45,712 bases of DNA from Deltaproteobacteria bacterium (GTDB taxonomy: Bacteria > Desulfobacterota > Desulfuromonadia > Desulfuromonadales > Geopsychrobacteraceae): positions 1 to 45,712 of the forward strand of contig JAJRQB010000040.1 in the NCBI GenBank assembly GCA_024280485.1, read 5' to 3'. The notes below the pieces were generated by a model. That model did not search any database, was not told the DNA's origin, and saw nothing but the letters and a program-made list of their open reading frames with translations. Both the position numbers and the translations under genes were made by a program. Each line of letters starts with the position of its first letter. Positions within the stretch are counted from its first letter, which is position 1. Shown here piece by piece: positions 23,638 to 32,677 of this stretch.

Positions 23638-25387
23638 TATTCGGATCATCGGGGTACAGATTTGGCAAGCCAGTCCTCACCTTTCCTGAAGAAACCGGTC
23701 GCCAAGCCTCCAAACCAGCAACCATCTCTTGCCCATTCCAAACCACACCCGAACAGCCATACAGGCAACGATCAAGATTTTCCAGCTCTTTGCGCATCAT
23801 CGGATCGACAGCCATACATAATTGTTCGTACGCATCATTTTGATCCGAAGGGCAGAGGGTTCGACTCCAGATCCGCAAGGCCTTTCTTGTCGCTTGAGGT
23901 TCATGGTTGCGGGCCGCCTGAACTGCGGCGCGACGAGCTTCTTTCTGATTGAGTTGCGGATCAGTGACAGGTATCTCCTGAGTGACAGATAAAGAACGCC
24001 GCCGTCGGAAGAACAGAAAGATCAACGTCAGCAACCAACCAAACGCGAGGCCCAGGCTGACTCGGAACCAAACCTCTGAGTTCGAAGGGTCCCGATCTTC
24101 CGCTGGAATCACAATGGAGCCTGAAACTGCTGCCTGAGACTCGACCGCGACAAGATCTGTTCTTTCTTGCTCAGGTGGGGTTGCTGGCATCAGCGTCTGC
24201 TTCTGCGCCACAGATCCTGTCGCTGGTGCAACATCAACCTCCAAAGCAGCGATATGAACTTGCCGCCATTGACCCGTTGTGACATCCCACCAGTCCAGAC
24301 CATACGCAGGAAATTCATACCGACCCGAACGGGTCGGCACCAGAACGATCTTCTGTTCGAGCACTCCCCTGATCCCGCTGCTACTGCTATCCCGTTGATC
24401 CTCGCGGTTCGGCTGATCAGGATATGTCTTAAAATCATCGGGTACGGCCGGCTTCAGTTCTGGCAACTGCGCGGCGAGAACCCCGTCAGCGCTCAACCGC
24501 AAAGTTCGGGTCGCGGGTTCGCCAACCACCAGATTCGGCCGCTGCTGCTGCCAATCATCCTGTAATACAACACTGGTCGCAGGAATCCAGGGGCGACGAC
24601 CCAGATCTTTTGGCAGCGGGGTCACCTCAACTTGCAGAGGTAGCGAAGTACGACGTACCCTCTTTCCCTGCCTTGCAAATGGATCTAAACGGGTGCTAGC
24701 GCCTGCAATTACCCCATCAAACTGCAATGCAGGAATCTGCATCTGACCGCTTCCTTGCGGAAAGATCGCATAGTCACGTTCTATGATCTGATAGACCCGT
24801 CCATTAGCTTGCTTCTCATATTTACGGACATCGGTATTCAGTTTCTTGATCAGAACCTCAACTCCTGTTGGCTGAGGTTCACTGAGTTGTCCTTCAGACA
24901 GCCCGGCTTTGAGTAGCAAACGTACTTTGAGTAGCAACTGCCCCTGAGTCACTATCCTGTTTGTGCTGATTTTTGCAGTCAACAGGATTTGTTCTTCGGT
25001 AGCACCTCCTTGAGGCGAGTGGGGTAAGACTGCAATGGGTAAGGGGAGCGAACAATCCTTGTCGAAACAGATTGCTGGGATCAACAGCGATCCCTCACCG
25101 CGTGGCATCAGGATTAAACTGTAAACGGTCGAACGCTTGAAGCTACCGTTGACGATCTGCATCTGACTGCTCTGAGAGCTACTCAGGATCTCCCAGTTCT
25201 CTTGCAGAGGGGTAAAATCTGGCTCTGCATCCGGGCTGCCATCAAGTCGTAACTGCAACTGCAGACTCTCACCCACAGCAATCTGATCCTGACCAGTGAC
25301 CGCCTGTACGGTAAGCGCCAGCGCTGAACTTGCCCACAATCCACAAACCAGCAGACCAATTAAAATTATTCGCGATTTATTTACCAT
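23630..25387 (-). CDS. BatD-like oxygen-tolerance protein
   Basis: A 585-aa envelope protein. A signal peptide (about 1-24) precedes a large periplasmic beta-rich region (VGESLQLQLRLDGSP near the start, VEVLIKKLNTDVRKYEKQ in the middle, FPAYGLDWWD later). A C-terminal transmembrane helix (about 440-460, GLAFGWLLTLIFLFF) and a cytoplasmic helical tail follow. It matches the BatD family, last gene of Bat (Bacteroides aerotolerance) operons, whose proteins are thought to form a periplasmic/membrane complex with BatA and BatB. Its ATG overlaps the end of the batB/C gene by 7 bases. No terminator separates it from the convergent HD-GYP gene. Confidence 0.85.
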   Translation of the reverse strand: MVNKSRIILIGLLVCGLWASSALALTVQAVTGQDQIAVGESLQLQLRLDGSPDAEPDFTPLQENWEILSSSQSSQMQIVNGSFKRSTVYSLILMPRGEGSLLIPAICFDKDCSLPLPIAVLPHSPQGGATEEQILLTAKISTNRIVTQGQLLLKVRLLLKAGLSEGQLSEPQPTGVEVLIKKLNTDVRKYEKQANGRVYQIIERDYAIFPQGSGQMQIPALQFDGVIAGASTRLDPFARQGKRVRRTSLPLQVEVTPLPKDLGRRPWIPATSVVLQDDWQQQRPNLVVGEPATRTLRLSADGVLAAQLPELKPAVPDDFKTYPDQPNREDQRDSSSSGIRGVLEQKIVLVPTRSGRYEFPAYGLDWWDVTTGQWRQVHIAALEVDVAPATGSVAQKQTLMPATPPEQERTDLVAVESQAAVSGSIVIPAEDRDPSNSEVWFRVSLGLAFGWLLTLIFLFFRRRRSLSVTQEIPVTDPQLNQKEARRAAVQAARNHEPQATRKALRIWSRTLCPSDQNDAYEQLCMAVDPMMRKELENLDRCLYGCSGVVWNGQEMVAGLEAWRPVSSGKVRTGLPNLYPDDPNIR

Positions 25388-27222
25388 GGGCGATCCGATT
25401 CGCGTTGTTGACCGCGCTGGCGGTATTGATAAAGAAACTTACGGCGCAGTAATCCACCCGGGTCATCAGGGATCTGCTGCAACAGCAATCTCGATTCGCG
25501 CTGCTCGGCAGTCTCCGGCACCTCTTCTGGAACTTCGAGTGTAGAACTGGTCTCACCGTCAGACTGTTCTTCAGAATCTTCCCCAGCCTTCGCTTGTGCT
25601 GTTTCTCCAGATTTGGGCGGTTGCTCTTTGTCGTCTTTAGAATCAGTTGATTCGTCAGAAGCTTTCGCATCCTGCGGCTCATCATTCTCTCCGCCTGATC
25701 CAGTTTGTTGCGCTTTCTCACCCTCTTGTTTTTTTTGCTCATCAGAGGGGGATGACTTTTGATTTTGGGGTTCAGATTCGCCCTTGTCAGACTGTTTTTC
25801 CTTGTCCCTCTGTTCCTGCTTGTTTCCTTCTTTTTCCTGCAACTGTTGTTGTTGCTGCAAAGCCTTTTCGACCAGCTCTTTATTGAATTCGGCATCGGCA
25901 TGTTTCGGGTCGATCTCCAACGCTTGCTGATAATACTTGAGAGCCGCAGGCAGATCTGCCGCCTTCGCCTGAGCGTTCGCCTTATTGTACCAATCGTCAG
26001 CAGTCTGCGGGTTCTCTAGCTGTTTAGCTGCCGAGTTGAATTCACCGGCCCGATAGAGCGCACTGGCTTTCCAGCGAGGGTCCTGAAACTGTTGCGCAGC
26101 CTTGGGATAATCCTGTTCTTCATAAGTTTGTGCGGCCTGCTGATCGGAGGTCTGCCAAAGATCGTCCCAATTGAGAGCCCCGGCGGAGGGCGGAACCAAC
26201 AGCAGCAAGGGCAATACCAACAACCAGCCACGACGAAATGTAAACGCTGCCAGAAGGGTTAACGGCCAGAGTAACCAGATTCCTTCTTCACGCCAGCGGT
26301 CGCCCAAGCCAGAGGTTTGATCAGTCTGCTCAACCTGATCAGCATTGTCGAGACTATGATCATCCAGACCAACAAGCAAAGCATCTAGATCACTATCATC
26401 AATAGTTATTTCATGGTAGCTGCCGCCGCCAGCGGCCGCCAGTCCTTGAAGGCCGGATGAATTGAGCTTAGGCAGGACCAGGTTACCCGATGCGTCCTTA
26501 AAAAAACCACCCCCTGGCTGCGGGATTGGTGCCCCTGCAGAACTTCCGACTCCAAGCACTGCCAGTTCAAAACCCTGCCGCACCAGCGCCTTCGCGGCAT
26601 CGATGGCTCGACCCGGCATATCCTCGTCTGTCACGAGGAGCAGACGTCCGGACTTTAATCCCGCCTGATGCAGTAGATCCTGTCCAAGCTCAATGGCACG
26701 GGCCGGATCGCTCCCTTGCGCGGGCATCATCTCCGTGTCGAGGCTCTTCAACAAGGCCTCGATGGTGTGTCGATCTTCCGTCAAGGGAGTTACGGTAAAG
26801 GCAGCAGCAGCAAAAACGATCAGAGCGGTCTGCCCTTCCCGACGTTGCCGCAACAGATCCTCAATTTTAAGTCGCGCCCGCAGCAGGCGGCTCGGCTTAA
26901 GATCGGCGGCGAGCATCGAACGCGAGAGGTCAAAGAGAACCACTAACGCCGATTGTTGACGGAATAGCGGCTGTGGTTGGCGTTGCCAGACCGGACCGGC
27001 CAACGCGAGTACAGCTAGCAACAAACCGCTCAACAGCAACCACAACGGCCAGTTAGCCCGGCGCACAGAGCGACCAAGCAACAGATGGGGCAATAGTTCA
27101 GGATCACAGACCGACTGCCAGCTTCGACTGCGCAATTGGCGGCGCGCGAGCCAGAAGAGCAACAACAGCAGAGGTGGCAGAGCCAGAAACCACTCTGGAC
27201 GCAGAAAATGAAAACTGTTCAT
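25381..27222 (-). CDS. BatB-BatC fusion: VWA domain plus TPR protein
   Basis: A 613-aa protein joining two Bat functions. N-terminal transmembrane helices (about 10-25 and 58-78) precede a von Willebrand A domain with MIDAS residues D98-x-S100-x-S102 and later LLLVTDED. A third membrane helix lies near 310-345. TPR repeats (about 375-450, with ALYRAGEFNSA, YNKANAQAKAADLPAALKYYQQALEI) follow, then a highly charged Gln/Glu/Lys/Ser-rich tail (about 450-590), ending in a conserved-looking basic tail. The stop and start overlaps with batA (4 bases) and batD (7 bases) show one translational unit. Probable role: a metal-dependent adhesion/scaffold at the inner membrane working with the MoxR ATPase. 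Confidence 0.88.
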   Translation of the reverse strand: MNSFHFLRPEWFLALPPLLLLLFWLARRQLRSRSWQSVCDPELLPHLLLGRSVRRANWPLWLLLSGLLLAVLALAGPVWQRQPQPLFRQQSALVVLFDLSRSMLAADLKPSRLLRARLKIEDLLRQRREGQTALIVFAAAAFTVTPLTEDRHTIEALLKSLDTEMMPAQGSDPARAIELGQDLLHQAGLKSGRLLLVTDEDMPGRAIDAAKALVRQGFELAVLGVGSSAGAPIPQPGGGFFKDASGNLVLPKLNSSGLQGLAAAGGGSYHEITIDDSDLDALLVGLDDHSLDNADQVEQTDQTSGLGDRWREEGIWLLWPLTLLAAFTFRRGWLLVLPLLLLVPPSAGALNWDDLWQTSDQQAAQTYEEQDYPKAAQQFQDPRWKASALYRAGEFNSAAKQLENPQTADDWYNKANAQAKAADLPAALKYYQQALEIDPKHADAEFNKELVEKALQQQQQLQEKEGNKQEQRDKEKQSDKGESEPQNQKSSPSDEQKKQEGEKAQQTGSGGENDEPQDAKASDESTDSKDDKEQPPKSGETAQAKAGEDSEEQSDGETSSTLEVPEEVPETAEQRESRLLLQQIPDDPGGLLRRKFLYQYRQRGQQRESDRPW

Positions 27223-28211
27223 CGAGGCCTCCGAGCGGGGAGTTGCGGTAGCGATATCAACAAAACTCCCACGATCAGTGCCGTCCCCAGTGGCCAGGGA
27301 TAGAGTTCTGAGATCGGTCGAAAAACCTCATGGTCTTTTTCTACCGGTTCCAGACGATCAAGTTCCGCATAGATTTCGGCCAACTGCTCAGTGTCGCGCG
27401 CCCGGAAGTAACGACCACCGGTCTTTTCAGCGATAGCACTCAAGGTATCTTCATCCAGATCAGCCGAGGGATTGATCGTTTCGCGGAAGAAGAAGCTGCG
27501 CACTTCCATGGCATCGGCACCTATGCCAACAGTATAGATTTTCAAGCCTTCCCTGGCTGCAAGCTCAGCGGCTTTCAGTGGTGTCAGCTGACCTGCGGTA
27601 TTGGCACCGTCGGTCAACAGAATCAGGATCTGACTTTCCCCTTGCCCTTCTTTAAGCCGCTTAACAGCCAGGCCGATGGCATCGCCGATCGAGGTCCGCT
27701 CCCCGGCCAGCCTCAGGGCAGATTCGTCGAGCAGTTGCCGAACTGTGAGCCGATCGAAAGTGAGGGGTGTCTGCACATAAGCCTGATCACCAAACAGAAT
27801 CAACCCCAAACGGTCACCGACTCGGCGCTGAATAAACTCACCAGCAACCGCCTTGAGCGCGGTCAAACGATCAACAGTCTCATTGCCAAGACGAAAATCC
27901 TGGGTCTCCATACTGCCGGAGAGATCAACCGCCAATACCAGGTCGCGACCACTTACCGGCAATTCAATCGGCTCGCCCAACCATTGTGGCCGCGCTGTTG
28001 CCCCGATTAACAGCAGCCAGCAAAAGAGGGCCAAAGGAAGTTGCCACTGTCCTCTCCTGCGACTTTGTTGATGCTGAATCTCACCGAAGGGAGAGAGGCT
28101 TGGCACCCAAAGAGCAGCCTCCTCTGCTGCCAAAGCGGGGGGGCAAAGTTTATACACCAACCAGGGGAGGACGATTAGGGCAAAGGCCCAGGGCCACGCG
28201 AACTGAATCAT
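27219..28211 (-). CDS. BatA-like VWA membrane protein
   Basis: A 330-aa inner-membrane protein. N-terminal helices (about 4-20 and 57-72) are followed by a VWA domain with MIDAS D96-x-S98-x-S100 (AVDLSGS), later conserved Thr and ILLLTDG, and a C-terminal helix (about 308-325). The ATG at 28211 is chosen over an in-frame start 41 codons upstream because GAGGAG lies before it and its ATGA overlaps the DUF4381 stop. It probably works with BatB/C and the MoxR ATPase, which is thought to act on VWA partners. Confidence 0.9.
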   Translation of the reverse strand: MIQFAWPWAFALIVLPWLVYKLCPPALAAEEAALWVPSLSPFGEIQHQQSRRRGQWQLPLALFCWLLLIGATARPQWLGEPIELPVSGRDLVLAVDLSGSMETQDFRLGNETVDRLTALKAVAGEFIQRRVGDRLGLILFGDQAYVQTPLTFDRLTVRQLLDESALRLAGERTSIGDAIGLAVKRLKEGQGESQILILLTDGANTAGQLTPLKAAELAAREGLKIYTVGIGADAMEVRSFFFRETINPSADLDEDTLSAIAEKTGGRYFRARDTEQLAEIYAELDRLEPVEKDHEVFRPISELYPWPLGTALIVGVLLISLPQLPARRPR

Positions 28212-28699
28212 CGGCCTCTCCTCTGAACTTGGTTTTGGGGTGGGAGTTTTTTCAACCATCGGCGACATAGCGCGACCAGCGCTACAGTATCGACCTGCGC
28301 ATCGACTCGGTAGGGGGCATCGAGCAGAGAGCACCCAACTCCGGTCGTAAAGGGACGTTCTGCGAAAGGACGATCCAGAAACTCGAGCAACTTCTGACCG
28401 CTGAGACCGGCATGATCTGGAGGGAAATGACTGATCACGGCCTGACGTAGTAAACGAGAAAGAGCCGCAGCAAGTTGCTGCTCAGGAAGTTTGACCAATT
28501 CGTCGAGACGCGCTATGGCCAGACGGCGCATGCTATGCCTTTTCCAAAAACGCCAACTCAAATAAATAATGGTTATCAGAAGTACCAACAGCCCGAGCAG
28601 CAGCCACCACCCTGGTGCCAGTGGCCAGTAACCGACCGCGTCGGGCAAGTGAATATCCTTCAGCAGGAGATCCGGTCCCATCCTAGAATTTTGCGCCAT
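28208..28699 (-). CDS. DUF4381 domain membrane protein
   Basis: A 163-aa protein with one transmembrane helix (about 30-50) after a short LPDAVGYWPLAPGWW segment typical of DUF4381, then a cytoplasmic helical domain (RRLAIARLDEL, LSRLLRQAVISHFP). Such genes sit between the DUF58 and VWA genes of MoxR/Bat clusters. Function is unknown; a scaffold for the VWA/MoxR complex is plausible. Its ATG directly follows the DUF58 stop (TGAATG) and its stop overlaps batA (ATGA). Confidence 0.83.
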   Translation of the reverse strand: MAQNSRMGPDLLLKDIHLPDAVGYWPLAPGWWLLLGLLVLLITIIYLSWRFWKRHSMRRLAIARLDELVKLPEQQLAAALSRLLRQAVISHFPPDHAGLSGQKLLEFLDRPFAERPFTTGVGCSLLDAPYRVDAQVDTVALVALCRRWLKKLPPQNQVQRRGR

Positions 28700-29635
28700 T
28701 CACCCCTCCCCTTTTGAAGCGGAGAGGCACTCAAGCGGATCAGCATCCGTCGGTAGCGAAATCAAACGACAACGCTGACGACGGCAGAAATCCTCCAACT
28801 GCTGACGGCGGTTGTTAAAATTTTGCTGATATCCGTAGCGTGATACATGATCACCGGTCGCGATGGTCAGGTCACGCTCACCGTCACTCAGACGATAAGA
28901 CCCCGCGGGTGGGAGCTCAGTCTCAAGGGGATCGTAACAATGAACCAGTCCAAGCTCACAGTGGCGGCCGAGTAATGCCAACTGCTTCTCTACGGCATCA
29001 TCCCACTGGCTGAAATCGCTCAGCAGCAAGATAAAGCTGCCGGGACGCGCCACGCGCTGCAGACGTTGCAGGGTTGCAGCCAAACGTTGCTGAGGTGCAA
29101 ATGGGCGATGGGGTGAGCGCTGCCAGACCGGGTCAGCAACCATTTGCCGCAACAGTTGTAATACGGCTTTTTTACCAAGCTGCGGTCGCAGTTCGAGGTT
29201 TCGCTCTTCAGAGAAGATGAAGCCACCAACACGATCGCCACGCGACAGAGCCTGCCAGGCGAAGAGGGCAGCCAGTTGCGATGCCTGGACCGCTTTAAAT
29301 CGACCACGGGTCGCAAAAAACATCGGTCGCCGATAATCGAGAGCAATCAGTACCGGGCGTTCCCGTTCCTCATGGAAAATTTTAGTGTGAACCTTACCGC
29401 GCCGTGCAGTGACCCGCCAGTCGATACTCCGCACGTCATCTCCTGGCAGATAGGCGCGGACCTCGGCGAACTCCATGCCGCGCCCACGAAAACGACTGCG
29501 ATAGCCGCCATTCTGTGCTGCAAACTGTCGTGCTGACCGCAAGGCCGACGGCACTCGTTGGTCACCCAGAGCGATAAGTTCGACCAGACTGATATTGACC
29601 GGTGAGCCACTGATGGAACGACTGCTCTCTGACAT
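28700..29635 (-). CDS. DUF58 domain protein of the MoxR/Bat operon
   Basis: A 311-aa cytoplasmic protein of the DUF58 (YeaD-like) family, related to the VWA fold. The signature segment RGRGMEFAEVRAYLPGDDVR-SIDWRVTARRG lies near residues 50-80, followed by the KIFHEERERPVLIALD strand. The N-terminal LVELIALGDQRVPSALRSAR is also typical. It is thought to help MoxR ATPases act on partners; the precise biochemistry is not established. The start overlaps the moxR stop by one base (TGATG), so translation is coupled. Confidence 0.9.
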   Translation of the reverse strand: MSESSRSISGSPVNISLVELIALGDQRVPSALRSARQFAAQNGGYRSRFRGRGMEFAEVRAYLPGDDVRSIDWRVTARRGKVHTKIFHEERERPVLIALDYRRPMFFATRGRFKAVQASQLAALFAWQALSRGDRVGGFIFSEERNLELRPQLGKKAVLQLLRQMVADPVWQRSPHRPFAPQQRLAATLQRLQRVARPGSFILLLSDFSQWDDAVEKQLALLGRHCELGLVHCYDPLETELPPAGSYRLSDGERDLTIATGDHVSRYGYQQNFNNRRQQLEDFCRRQRCRLISLPTDADPLECLSASKGEG

Positions 29636-30612
29636 CAGGGTACCGGCACACGCGCAATCAGTTCGGCAATCACGCGATCAGGTGTCATGCCGTTAGCCTC
29701 AGCCTCATAACTAAGCAGTAAGCGGTGACGCAGCACATCAAAGGCAAGGTTCTGGATATCTTCCGGCAGAACATGATCGCGGCCTGCCAACCAGGCGCGG
29801 GCGCGAGAACAGCGATCAAGAGCAATACTGGCTCTGGGGCTGGCACCATATTGAATGGCGCCTTGCAAATCTTCCCCATAGGGTTGCGGATGACGCGTTG
29901 CCAGGACCAGTTGCAGCAAATATTCTTCGAGATTTTCGGCTAAATGCAGATCAAGGACCTGATGGCGTGCCTGTTGAAGCTCTATGGTGCTCAACGGTGA
30001 CATCTGCGCCTCAACCGCTTCGACCGAACTCTGTCCGGCGGCTTCACGACGAGCCAGAGCAAGAATCTGACGTTCGGTTTCAACCGCGGGATAACCGACC
30101 TTCACGTGCAGCAGGAAACGGTCAAGTTGAGCCTCAGGGAGTGGATATGTCCCCTCCTGCTCAATCGGATTCTGAGTTGCCATCACCAGAAAAGGATCAT
30201 CGAGGGGGTAGGTCGTCTGCCCGACACTGATCTGCCGTTCCGCCATCGCTTCCAGCAATGCCGATTGAACTTTAGCAGGTGCACGGTTGATCTCATCGGC
30301 CAAGATCAGGTTATGAAACAATGGTCCCGGCTGGAAAGCAAAGGAACCCTCCTGGGCGCGGTACACATCACTGCCGGTCAAATCAGCTGGTAACAGGTCC
30401 GGGGTGAACTGGACACGATGAAAGCTCCCCTCCAGCAGTTCTCCCAGTTGACGGATCGCACGGGTTTTTGCCAGGCCCGGGGCCCCTTCGACCAGCAGGT
30501 GACCATCAGCAAGAAGCGCTATTAACAGACGCTCAACCAGCTGAGGCTGGCCGATGACCTGGAGTGAAAGAGCGTTCTTCAATTGACTAAAACGTTGCTG
30601 CAATACATCCAT
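29635..30612 (-). CDS. MoxR-family AAA+ ATPase
   Basis: A 325-aa cytoplasmic chaperone-like ATPase. Walker A is GAPGLAKT near residue 39, Walker B is LILADEINRAP near residue 107, and sensor 1 is MATQNPIEQEGTYPLPEAQLDRF. The C-terminal lid has the RASIALDRCSRARAWL sensor-2 region. MoxR proteins remodel or help metal loading of VWA-domain proteins; two such proteins are encoded downstream. As the first gene of the six-gene set it sets the operon start; a GAGGG site lies about 9 bases before the ATG. No clear promoter was found in the 122-base gap to the rhomboid gene. Confidence 0.94.
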   Translation of the reverse strand: MDVLQQRFSQLKNALSLQVIGQPQLVERLLIALLADGHLLVEGAPGLAKTRAIRQLGELLEGSFHRVQFTPDLLPADLTGSDVYRAQEGSFAFQPGPLFHNLILADEINRAPAKVQSALLEAMAERQISVGQTTYPLDDPFLVMATQNPIEQEGTYPLPEAQLDRFLLHVKVGYPAVETERQILALARREAAGQSSVEAVEAQMSPLSTIELQQARHQVLDLHLAENLEEYLLQLVLATRHPQPYGEDLQGAIQYGASPRASIALDRCSRARAWLAGRDHVLPEDIQNLAFDVLRHRLLLSYEAEANGMTPDRVIAELIARVPVP

Positions 30613-30734
30613 GAACAGAATCCCTCGATAAATAGAAGCGTGATAAAGTCCGCCAAAAATCTTAATCAGACAAAGTCAAAAAATCAAGTTGTCAATTTTG
30701 CCAAATTAGCACAAAAAAACAGTTATGTTTGGAA

Positions 30735-31916
30735 TCAGGGCACTAATGGGCGACCGCTCCGGCGCTGCAGATCCTCGATACGGGAAATCGCTGCGCGGGC
30801 TTCGGCGGCGATCGTCGGGGTTGATGCCAAATCAATCGCGGAGAGCAGGTAATGGTAAGCACTGGTCGCATAACGAGGCTGGAGCAATAATATTTTCCCC
30901 GCCGCGAGATAGGCCCGATCAAGGCCGGGGCTTTGCGGCCGTTCGGCAATAAAGCGCCGGAATACCCTGAGAGCCGCTTTATGCTCCCCCTTTTCCAGCA
31001 GGTAATCTCCGAGAGTCAGAGCCGTCTCCGGGGCCACGCTCTTCCGCTGATTGGTTTGTTCGAGCTCGAGATAACAACGACTGGCAGCCCCCAACTCACC
31101 AGCGGCAACCGCCTGGGAAATTGACTGTGGTGAGCAGGACGTTTTAGAGGACCAACTGGCTGTACCTTGTACCGGCCGCGACAATTTCACCCGATCAGAG
31201 ATCAGAACCAATCCAAGTCCGGCGAGAAAGCCACCGATATGCGCGCCATGAGCCACCCCGCCGCCGTTAGAAGCAAAAGCTAAAAACGGCAGGAGGTTAT
31301 CAACCAGCAGATAAAAACCGAGTACCCAGCGTGCGGGAATCATCAGGGTGGTAATGATAAATGGAAATAAAAAAACAAACACCTTGATTCGGTTACGTGG
31401 AAACCAAAGAAAATAACAACCCATGACCCCAGAAATAGCCCCGGAAGCTCCGATAAGGGGGATATTCGAGTCCGACACAAACAGAGCAAAAAACAGGCTT
31501 GCAGCCACACCATAAAACAGATAGGCACAAAGATATTTCAACGAGCCGAGACGATGTTCAACGTTGTCACCGAAGATATAGAGAAACAACATATTTCCGG
31601 CAAGATGAAAAAATCCGGCGTGGAGAAAGAGTGAGCTGAAAAGATTGACCAGATCAAAGTTTGCGGGACGAAAGCCGTAGCGGAAGATCAATAGATCGTA
31701 AGCTGTAAGCTGATCACGAATCACTTCATAAGGAACTGGTCCTTGCGCTCCAAGCGTCCGCAGATACTCGGCGAGCATCGGATCATCCATAGATGGTGGA
31801 CGTAAGCCGAACGGGAGAGTGACCCCCAAGTACACCATGACATTTACAGCTATCAGCAGCCAGGTGATTCTGGGGAATGAGCCAGCATGAGGAGAATCGG
31901 CTATGGGTAAAAGCAT
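30735..31916 (-). CDS. Rhomboid intramembrane serine protease with C-terminal helical repeat domain
   Basis: A 393-aa inner-membrane protease. Six or so helices (about 17-240) carry N108 (HLAGN), the nucleophile S158 in GASG and the catalytic H226 in AHIGGFLAG, so it should be active. After residue 245 a soluble, TPR-like helical region (about 265-385) follows, including LGDYLLEKGEHKAALRVFRRF. The long loop after helix 1 (PFGLRPPSMDDPML...) fits bacterial rhomboids of this size. The ATG at 31916 is preferred to a TTG 12 codons upstream because the MLLPIADS start matches related proteins; neither start has a strong ribosome-binding site. Substrate unknown. Confidence 0.88.
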   Translation of the reverse strand: MLLPIADSPHAGSFPRITWLLIAVNVMVYLGVTLPFGLRPPSMDDPMLAEYLRTLGAQGPVPYEVIRDQLTAYDLLIFRYGFRPANFDLVNLFSSLFLHAGFFHLAGNMLFLYIFGDNVEHRLGSLKYLCAYLFYGVAASLFFALFVSDSNIPLIGASGAISGVMGCYFLWFPRNRIKVFVFLFPFIITTLMIPARWVLGFYLLVDNLLPFLAFASNGGGVAHGAHIGGFLAGLGLVLISDRVKLSRPVQGTASWSSKTSCSPQSISQAVAAGELGAASRCYLELEQTNQRKSVAPETALTLGDYLLEKGEHKAALRVFRRFIAERPQSPGLDRAYLAAGKILLLQPRYATSAYHYLLSAIDLASTPTIAAEARAAISRIEDLQRRSGRPLVP

Positions 31917-32059
31917 TGCATCATCATTCTGAAGTCTGGGTTCAAAAATCAATTTCCAGCTAAGATTAAAGGATAAGCCCTGACGACGTAAAGTCCAGTG
32001 TACAACATTGATTGCCTGCGGTTAAATTTTAAGCTATCGTTCGCGCAAAAGGAGTGCGC

Positions 32060-32662
32060 ATGACCTTGCTTTATCTGCTCGATATGATCGGCACCGCTGC
32101 TTTCGCCGCTTCCGGCGCATGGGCTGGGGTGCGCCGCGAAATGGACCTGTTCGGCGTTCTTGTCCTGGGAATGGTAACGGCCATTGGCGGAGGAACCCTG
32201 CGCGATCTGATTCTGGGTGATACTCCGCCTTTTTGTCTTAAAGACGAAAACTATCTCTGGCTCTCACTGATTGTTTCACTGCTGGTTTTTATCGGCCATC
32301 GGCACCTTAAGCGGATCAGCAACCCCTTACTCTATTTCGATGCTATCGGGCTCGGTACTTTCGTCGTTATTGGGACTGGCAAAGCGTTACAATTCAATCT
32401 TGGCCCCCTAGGCGCCGTACTGATGGGGATTATGACCGCAACTGCCGGTGGGGTCATACGCGATGTCCTTTCAACACAGGTTCCGCTGATTCTGCAACGT
32501 GAAATTTACGCCTCTGCCTGCCTGATAGGAGCGGGGCTGATGGTCACACTGCAATATACGGCGCTCCCACAGAACCTGATTTTTATCCTGGCTGCCGCAA
32601 CCGTCATCATTCTTCGCCTTTTTGCAATCTCCCGTAACTGGGCGTTGCCAAAAGCTAACTAA
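32060..32662 (+). CDS. TRIC-like (UPF0126/YicG) membrane channel protein
   Basis: A 200-aa inner-membrane protein of about seven helices built from two repeats: AAFAASGAWAGVRREMDLFGV...GGGTLRDLILG and, later, GTFVVIGTGKAL...ATAGGVIRDVL. The conserved GGGTxRD and GGVxRD glycines are hallmarks of the prokaryotic TRIC cation-channel family (formerly UPF0126). The ATG at 32060 is used rather than a GTG at 32054, because the AAAAGGAG ribosome-binding site abuts the GTG. Ion selectivity is unproven. The FAH-family gene starts 15 bases after its stop. Confidence 0.9.
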   Translation: MTLLYLLDMIGTAAFAASGAWAGVRREMDLFGVLVLGMVTAIGGGTLRDLILGDTPPFCLKDENYLWLSLIVSLLVFIGHRHLKRISNPLLYFDAIGLGTFVVIGTGKALQFNLGPLGAVLMGIMTATAGGVIRDVLSTQVPLILQREIYASACLIGAGLMVTLQYTALPQNLIFILAAATVIILRLFAISRNWALPKAN

Positions 32663-32677
32663 AACGAGGAACCTCTC

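Noticed and set aside
25377-25901. A 174-codon Lys/Asn/Arg-rich minus-strand ORF
   Set aside because: It is a frame shadow of the charged low-complexity tail of the BatB/C fusion.
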